A stretch of 64,000 nt of DNA from assembly GCA_019426215.1 (NCBI GenBank), contig CM033408.1, forward strand, positions 24,469,953-24,533,952. The letters are read 5' to 3'. Within the stretch, counting starts at the first letter, position 1; every line of letters begins with the position of its first letter. The translations under genes and the position numbers were made by a program. Shown piece by piece: positions 57,680 through 64,000 of this stretch. This DNA comes from Buddleja alternifolia. Its lineage: Eukaryota > Streptophyta > Magnoliopsida > Lamiales > Scrophulariaceae. Under the pieces are notes generated by a model that searched no databases, was not told the origin of the DNA, and saw only the letters and a program-made list of their open reading frames with translations.

Positions 57680-60600
57680 ATGCAGGTACCTAGAGCCAGC
57701 ACCGATACTTCAGTTTGGTACTTTGATAGTGGATCGTCAAGACACATGACTGGTTCCAAGAATCTTCTAGTCTACTATCAAGCTACCAACGGTCCTCAAG
57801 TTATATTCGGTGATAACTCAAAAGGTAAAACAAAAGGTATAGGTATCATGCATAGGGGGAACATCATGATTAGTGATGTTTATTATGTTGAGGGTCTTAA
57901 GCATAACCTGTTAAGCATTAGTCAATTTTGTGATAAAGGCTTTGAAGTAAAATTTTCAAGCGACTTCTGCTATGTTAACGACGCTAAGACTAAGTCTACT
58001 AAATTAAGAGGAAAAAGAACAAACAATGTGTATTTAGTAGATTGGGATTCTACAGTTGATAACAACCCCACGTGCTTTGTTGCTAAAAGTCAAAATGAAT
58101 TGGGTTGGTTATGGCATAGAAAAATGAATCACCTCAATTTCAAGGCAATCTCTCAGTTAATATCGCTAAATCTTGTAGAGGGATTACCTAAAGGTTCCTT
58201 TCAAAAGAATCGCTTATGTGATGCATGTCAAATGGGTAAACAAGTTAAGTCATCTTTCAAAAAGAAACCATGTCTATCTACTTCTAGAGTTCTTGAACTA
58301 TTGCATTTAGATTTGTTTGGACCTATTCAAATCATGAGTGTTAGTGGCAAAAAGTACTCGCTAGTAATAGTTGATGATTTCTCTCGCTATACATGGGTAG
58401 AATTTCTAGCAACCAAAGATGAAACCAGTGTCAAGCTCACAGCGCTAATTCGTCAATTGCAAAATTCAAAAGATCTAAAAGTGACAAGAATTAGAAGCGA
58501 TAGAGGAACTGAATTTACTAACCAAGTTGTTGAGAAGTTTTGTATAGATTTAGGAATACTTCATGAGTATTCTGCTCCTAGAACACCTCAACAGAATGGA
58601 GTTGCTGAGCGACGGAACAGAACGCTTAAAGAAGCCGCAAGGACGATGTTAGCAGAGTCCAAGCTGTCTCAAAGGTTTTGGGCCGAAGCCATCAACACCG
58701 CTTGCTACACTCAGAACCGGTGTATGATTAACAAGCAACATGAGAAGACTCCATATGAGTTGTGGAAGGGACGTAAGCCTAACGTTTCATACTTTCATGT
58801 ATTTGGTTCAAAATGTTTCATTCATAACAATGGATCTCACAGCCTAAAGACATTTGATCCTAAAGCAGATGAGGGAATCTTTCTAGGCTATGCCAAGAAT
58901 GGAAAGAGTTTTCGCATCTTAAATAAGATCAAATCAAAGGTTGAAGAATCCATTCATGTTGTGTTTGATGATGCTAACCAAGAACCGAGTAAGGTTAATC
59001 CTGATGATGTAGGAATTAAAGATCTCTCCCAACAAGCGTCGCAAATCAACCTTAGTGATGACGAGGATGATGGGATTCATGTACTTCCTCCTAAGGATGC
59101 TCGTGAGGTTAACAAAAATGATAATGTCAGAATCGCTGATGATCATGAAGAGAATGATCATCAAGAGCAGATTAGAACTGTGAATGATGCAGCGTCTACG
59201 CAAGAGACAAATGAGAATCAAGCGATTAACAACCAAGAGTCTCTTAACCCGTTCCAACCAAACCGTAAATGGCTTAGAGATCATCCACCAGAGCTAGTAA
59301 TTGGAGATATTGAAGCACCTGTTAGAACTAGGTCCGCTACATTTAATGAGGCCATGTTCGCAAGTTTCCTATCGGAACCAAAGAAAGTGGATGAAGCGCT
59401 TAATGATTCAAGTTGGGTAGAAGCAATGCAAGAAGAGCTTAACCAATTTGAAAGAAGTAAGGTTTGGAAGCTAGTACCAAGACCAACTCACCAAGGAGTT
59501 ATTGGAACGAGATGGGTTTTTAGGAACAAAATGGATGAAGATGGCATTGTTATAAGAAACAAAGCTAGATTAGTCGCTCAGGGTTATTGTCAAGAAGAGG
59601 GTATTGACTTTGATGAAACGTATGCCCCAGTAGCCCGTCTTGAAGCAATTAGGATGTTCCTAGCGTTTACCGCATTCAACAAGTTCACAGTATACCAAAT
59701 GGACGTGAAGAGTGCATTCTTGAATGGTAAACTCCAAGAAGAAGTCTATGTGGAGCAACCACCAGGATTCATCAACAACCATGGCAAAAGTATGGTTTAC
59801 AAACTGGATAAGGCACTCTATGGCCTTAAACAAGCACCAAGAGCATGGTATGACACTCTCTCTATCTTCCTTATAGGTAAAGGCTTTTCAAAAGGCAGCG
59901 TTGACACAACGTTATTTAAAATTACCCATAATAAAGATATTCTCTTAGTCCAAATCTATGTTGATGATATTATATTTGGTTCTACTAATAAGCGACTGTG
60001 TGAGAAATTTTCGAAAATGATGCAAGATCAATTTGAAATGAGCATGATGGGTGAATTAACTTTCTTCTTAGGATTACAAGTTAAGCAACTCCCTAATGGA
60101 ATATTTATAAACCAAGCTAAATATACTAGAGATATGATTAAGAAATTTGGTATGGAAAATGCATCATCTTCAAAAATTCCAATGAGCCAGACGCTTAAGT
60201 TAGATAAAGATGAAAGTGGGAAGAAAATTGATATCACTAACTATAGGGGTATTATTGGATCACTTCTTTATCTTACCGCTAGTAGACCTGATATTATGTT
60301 TTCGGTATGCATGTGTGCACGTTTTCAATCTGATCCTAGAGAATCACACTTAATTGCTACCAAGAAGATCCTTAAGTACCTAAAAGGCACACAAAATGTG
60401 GGCTTATGGTATCCACAGGATTCTTTTTTGAACTAATTGGTTATTCAGATGCAGATTTTGCAGGATGCAAAATAGATAGAAAAAGTACTAGTGGTACATG
60501 TCAATTTCTAGGTGATAGACTAGTTTCATGGCATAGTAAGAAACAACAATCCATAGCGACTTCTACCGCTGAGGCAGAATATGTAGCCGCTGGAAGCTGT

Positions 60601-60903
60601 TGTGCACAAATCCTTTGGATGAGGCAACAACTTAGAGATTATGGAATAATCCTAGGTCCTACCCCAATCCATTGTGATAACCAAAGTGCTTTAGCTATGA
60701 CCCAAAATCCTGTTCTTCATTCTAGAACCAAACACATTGACATTAGATACCATTTCTTGCGTGACCATGTTCAAAAGAAAGATATCTCCATGCACTTCAT
60801 TGGAACTGACAAACAACTGGCAGATATCTTCACAAAAGCGCTCAACGAACAACGCTTTCTCACTTTGAGAAGTGAATTAGGTATGATCGATTTAAACGCT
60901 TAA
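57680..60903 (+). pseudogene. SIRE-type copia pol (PR-INT-RT-RNase H)
   Basis: ATG 57680 opens 918 residues. Protease: [14 protein letters not shown]. Pre-integrase and zinc region: [12 protein letters not shown] and CDACQMGKQ. Core: [22 protein letters not shown] and [15 protein letters not shown]. Reverse transcriptase: [32 protein letters not shown] and [13 protein letters not shown]. RNase [20 protein letters not shown] and STAEAEYVAAGSCCAQILWM. The frame is lost at a T-run near 60422-60428; the RNase H continues in the next frame to 60903. Gag and pol are in separate frames here with stops between them. Apart from these breaks, domains are complete and catalytic motifs are present. Confidence 0.92.
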
Positions 60904-60942
60904 ATCATAAAGCATCATATTTAATAGGCATATAATTTAAGG

Positions 60943-61018
60943 GGAATCCACTTTTTGTTTATGTCTAAAGCGTTTATCAAAATTTGAAATGAGTCATCAA
61001 CTTTAGGGGGAACTCTAA
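60943..61018 (+). promoter_or_regulatory. two purine tracts after pol
   Basis: TTTAAGGGGAATCC (60947-60960) and CTTTAGGGGGAACTC (61001-61015) follow pol closely. No LTR follows, so they are not the final polypurine tract; an internal second-strand priming site is possible. Confidence 0.4.
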
Positions 61019-61567
61019 AATTGTACTTACTTCAATGTATCAAGCGACTGTGATCAAAAATGACTTTCAAAATCTTAAGCATTGATCACTAGCTCTTATC
61101 TATTATGCATGACAAAATCAGTCTCTAATAATGTTGTCTCTCATAAATCCAAGCGATTGATTCACTTATTGAAATATTTTATGAAAAGACTTCAGCGTTG
61201 AAAGGATTCCCACTTTAACGCTAAGTAACTCGATTTCAAAAATTCATGCATAGTTTTCATTGCTAAAGATAACGTGTGGATAAGACCAAAAGATCAGATT
61301 TGACAACTACCCACACGTGCCTATCAAATCGAACTGACGGTTATGATTCCTATCTAAACCGAGGCGGTTCAGTGATTGCATGAGTCTGAGTAAGTGTCAG
61401 TACACTATCAGGCGCGTGCACTTCACGCTGAAAATTTCAAATTTTTTCAAACCGTTTCAAATTAACTGCGGATCCGAAAAATGTTATAGTACCCTACTTT
61501 ACCACACTTTTTGACATCCGAAATTAAATGTACACGGTTCAGATTCCTTTTGTCATTAACCTCTGAA

Positions 61568-61618
61568 CACGTGTCATTCATCTGTCAATTGAGGAGTTAC
61601 TTTCACCTTCTATTTAAA
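61568..61618 (+). promoter_or_regulatory. G-box and TATA-like box of the extra gene
   Basis: ACACGTGTC (G-box core CACGTG at 61568-61573) and TATTTAAAC (61611-61619) stand 160 and 120 bp before the ATG at 61734. Between TATA and ATG is a CT/CA-rich leader. A second ACACGTG word is at about 61313. Spacing is that of an ordinary plant promoter. Confidence 0.5.
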
Positions 61619-62958
61619 CTCACCAAGACTTTTACAGAAAACCTTTATCACTTCCAATCTTTCCTACTGTAAAAGCTTTTCTCTCCAAAGGCAAAAATCC
61701 CTCTATTTTCTTCAAAAGCTTCAACTTTCAGCAATGGCACCCAAAGTTTCAAAATCTTCCAAGACAGCAACAAAACCAGTTACAGTTAACGCCGGATTTT
61801 TGGTTAACTGGGACTATCTTTTTGATAACCAGAACTTCCCTCTTCGAACGATTCTTCCACTCGTTCAAGAATCTGGTTTGAAAGACATGCTTACTACTAC
61901 TTTCAACTACTTTGAAGAAGAATCTCTCCACTTTTTCTACAATGGTCAAATTTCTGAAGACGGAAACTCCATATCCTGTGTCTTCCCCTCTGCAAAAGAG
62001 ACCTTTGTCCTCACTCCTTCTCTGATTTCTTCATTACTTGTTCTGCCTAATACTGGCATTGAGGTAGAACGTGTAAATCTCGGCGATGCTACTAAAGTAT
62101 GGGACGTGATAAAGAAAGAAGATGTTCACAACGCCTACGAGCCCAACTTCAAGAAGAACGATATGAAAGGCGAATATGTCATCCTCGCTGACATATGTTC
62201 AAAGATTATTGAATGCAGAAAAGGGACGTTCGATAAAGTAACTAACATTCAATACAAGATGATGGTTGCCATCCTGACCAAGTTAAAAGTTAACTGGTCT
62301 CTTTACGTGTTCAATCGCTTCAAAGCAGCGATGGCTAAGTCTGTTAATCCCAAGCCTTACGGGATTTTGCTAAGTCGTATTCTCTGCTCTAGCGGATATA
62401 CGCAAGCGTCTGGGAAAAAGATCGCAACGACCAAGTTTTATGGCAAGAAAATGATAAGCGAGCTTCTTAACCCGCGGAAACCTGGCGGAGCAGCGGTTCC
62501 AAAAGATCAGCGTGTTGTTCGCAGTGATGATGAAGATCAAACGTCTTCTTCATCATCATCAGAAGAAGAGGTGGTGGTCAAGCGACCTAAGCGAAAGATC
62601 ATTCTCAAAGTCGCTGAGCCATCCAAGCCCGCAAAGAAGCAAAAGCCTGAACTGAAGAAGAAGAAGCCGGAACCCAAAAAGAAATAAAATATCCCTTTTC
62701 CTTCTCCCTCGCCTAAGTCTCCTTCTCCTCCTCCAGCGTTTTTCTTTTCCGTTCCTGAGGAAGAAGAGACAGCAGTGGAAGAAGAAGTACCGCTTGCACG
62801 AAGGCGTACTCTTACTCCCACTCCCGCAGTATCTTCTAGCGCTCCCACAAATCCAGCGCTTAGAGAGTCAGCGAGTGCTTCCGTCTCTGACGCTGTTCCC
62901 GAAATCAGCTCAGATCCTCAAGCCGTTTCTCCATCTGAAAGGCTTCCCAATGTTCAGG

Positions 62959-63047
62959 GTAAGTATTTGCTAAGCAAATTAGTCTATCCTTTCCTCGTTA
63001 GTTTCCTAAGTCTCTAACGCTAGGATAAAAACAAAAAATTCTTTCAG
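62959..63047 (+). other. intron 1 of the extra gene
   Basis: GTAAGTATTTGC donor and ATTCTTTCAG acceptor, 89 bp, containing in-frame stops that splicing removes. Confidence 0.7.
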
Positions 63048-63227
63048 CGCCAAGTGAAGCAGATATTCATTATGTTCTCAACACGCTTGAAGAACTAAAT
63101 ATCCCTATTCGTGCTGATCCAATAACTTCTTTTATCGATTTAGAACCCGAAGAAGAATTTCAGGAGCCTGAGGAACTTGTCCAAGAAACAGATCAAGCGA
63201 CTAAGACAGTCGATGATAGTCCTCAGG

Positions 63228-63309
63228 GTAAGCGATGTAGTATTTTCTTTGTAAATTTCTACTCAGTAGGAATTTTTGCTTGCTTTTCTCAATCGCTTTC
63301 ATGTTTCAG
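63228..63309 (+). other. intron 2 of the extra gene
   Basis: GTAAGCGATG donor and TTTCATGTTTCAG acceptor with a pyrimidine-rich tract, 82 bp; same phase as intron 1. Confidence 0.7.
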
Positions 63310-64000
63310 CTCATGACGGAGCTCATGATGAACCAATCGCTGAAGCCCCTCCTCTCTCGGAGATTCCAGTTGAACTAGACGTGGACATGGCAACTGTTGT
63401 GCATATTGCTAAAGAAGCATTCCAAGTTCTTCCTGACGCTAAAAGCTCATCAGCGAGTGAAGCAACTTTAAACGCTGAGCGGTCGATAGAAGTGGCCCCC
63501 ATTCCAACAGAAGCTATTGCCCTTGTTCCTACGCCAACCGGACCTCCTCCTCGTGTCATTGATTTCTTCCCACACGGATATCATCCAGACGTCGAATTTT
63601 ATTATGCCGCCAGAGAACGTGACGCTCAAATGCTTGCCGAGTTGGAAATAAACTTTCAAACCACTCTCCATCGGCCCGATATGTCCAATACCAAGAAATT
63701 TGAGTTTTTCGAGCGTATTGCAGATCTAGGACTATATGACTTAGAGCGACTTCAATCTCGCCTTGAGTACATTCGTCGTCCAGTGTTCAATAGAGCTGAC
63801 CTTGATCAACAGCGATTCACTCTAACCGGTCGCTCGGACGAGTCTTTTTATCCTCTGCGCCCAAGCAAGATTGTTTTCAAGAACCCACACATGGGTGATT
63901 GGAACAAAAATCCTGATGAGGAAGATCTCAATAAGATAGGATATTCTGCTCTCCCCTCCGTTGTCAAGCCTCCCCAGAACGCTCTCTCTCCTAATCCACT

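Larger units (their letters stand above)
53800..64000 (+). mobile_element. SIRE/Maximus-type copia, 3' part beyond window
   Basis: Order: 5' LTR (53800-55309), primer site (55312), gag (55424-57571), pol (57680-60903), two GGGGGA-type purine tracts, and a downstream extra gene (from 61734). A gag with CCHC knuckle plus coiled coil, pol order PR-INT-RT-RH, and an additional gene after pol define the SIRE group. The LTR sequence does not recur between 60904 and 64000, so the element is not finished at the window end. It is inserted into a Tekay-type gypsy. Confidence 0.9.
61734..64000 (+). pseudogene. extra spliced gene of the SIRE-type element (env-position)
   Basis: Exon 1 is 61734-62958, exon 2 is 63048-63227, exon 3 starts at 63310 and is open to the window end. 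Both introns (89 and 82 bp) have CAGG|GTAAG donors, TTTCAG-type acceptors and phase 1, and the joined frame is open across both. Exon 1 encodes a globular region (LVNWDYLFDNQNFPLRTI onward, ILTKLKVNW, NPKPYGILLSRIL), then a Ser/Glu run, a Lys/Pro-rich basic stretch and a Pro-rich segment. One TAA (62685-62687) breaks exon 1 within the basic stretch; the same frame continues beyond it. Exons 2 and 3 are acidic and Pro-rich, then become structured (EFFERIADLG-like helices). No signal peptide or membrane segment is seen in what is present, so the label env-like rests on position only. Function unknown. Confidence 0.7.

Noticed and set aside
61734..62687. naming the downstream gene a true envelope protein
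   Set aside because: No signal peptide, membrane segment or glycoprotein feature is visible in the part present; only the position after pol fits that label.

Overview
This window looks like nuclear DNA of a flowering plant, most likely a eudicot. It is AT-rich and full of plant transposable elements of many classes: Ty1/copia (SIRE/Maximus-like and Ale-like), Ty3/gypsy (Tat-like with antisense ORF, Tekay-like with chromodomain), hAT, Mutator-like foldbacks, and a tRNA-type SINE. It holds one host gene with plant GT-AG introns. No prokaryotic, organellar, rRNA, tRNA or CRISPR feature was seen. All calls come from reading the sequence and the translated frames; no search was run.

Layout. 1-5040: non-coding repeats, namely a foldback (425-1410), a TIR element bounded by TA microsatellites and filled with tandem arrays (1436-4290), and a hAT-like element with an exact 8-bp target duplication (4476-5029). 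5182-18406: a nest. A small TAGGGGTG-ended hAT-like element is split by a Tat-type gypsy retrotransposon, which itself holds a solo-LTR-like insertion (8128-9601) and a 3.9-kb hAT transposon with a BED-finger transposase (13176-17030). 18685-21195: several small inverted-repeat elements and a SINE. 21660-26569: decayed copia and gypsy LTR material. 27101-32702: a second nest, where a hAT-like element is split by a young gag-less copia (27858-31686) and by another hAT-like element (31853-32696). 33247-39155: foldbacks and a non-autonomous LTR retrotransposon on the minus strand (35766-38124).

39449-43484 (minus) is the only convincing host gene: a seven-coding-exon receptor-like Ser/Thr kinase of 511 aa with a 5'UTR intron.

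46482-50052: two Mutator-like foldbacks, one carrying a solo SIRE-type LTR inside a palindrome array. 50675-53799: the 3' end of a Tekay-type gypsy (minus), with a MULE-like foldback in its LTR and cut by the next element. 53800-64000: a SIRE/Maximus-type copia on the plus strand, with 5' LTR, tRNA-Met-type primer site, gag and pol. Downstream of pol lies an extra gene (61734 to beyond 64000) with its own TATA/G-box region and two clean GT-AG introns. This spliced accessory gene, the antisense gene of the Tat element, and an intron-like insert in the Tat integrase are the most interesting items.
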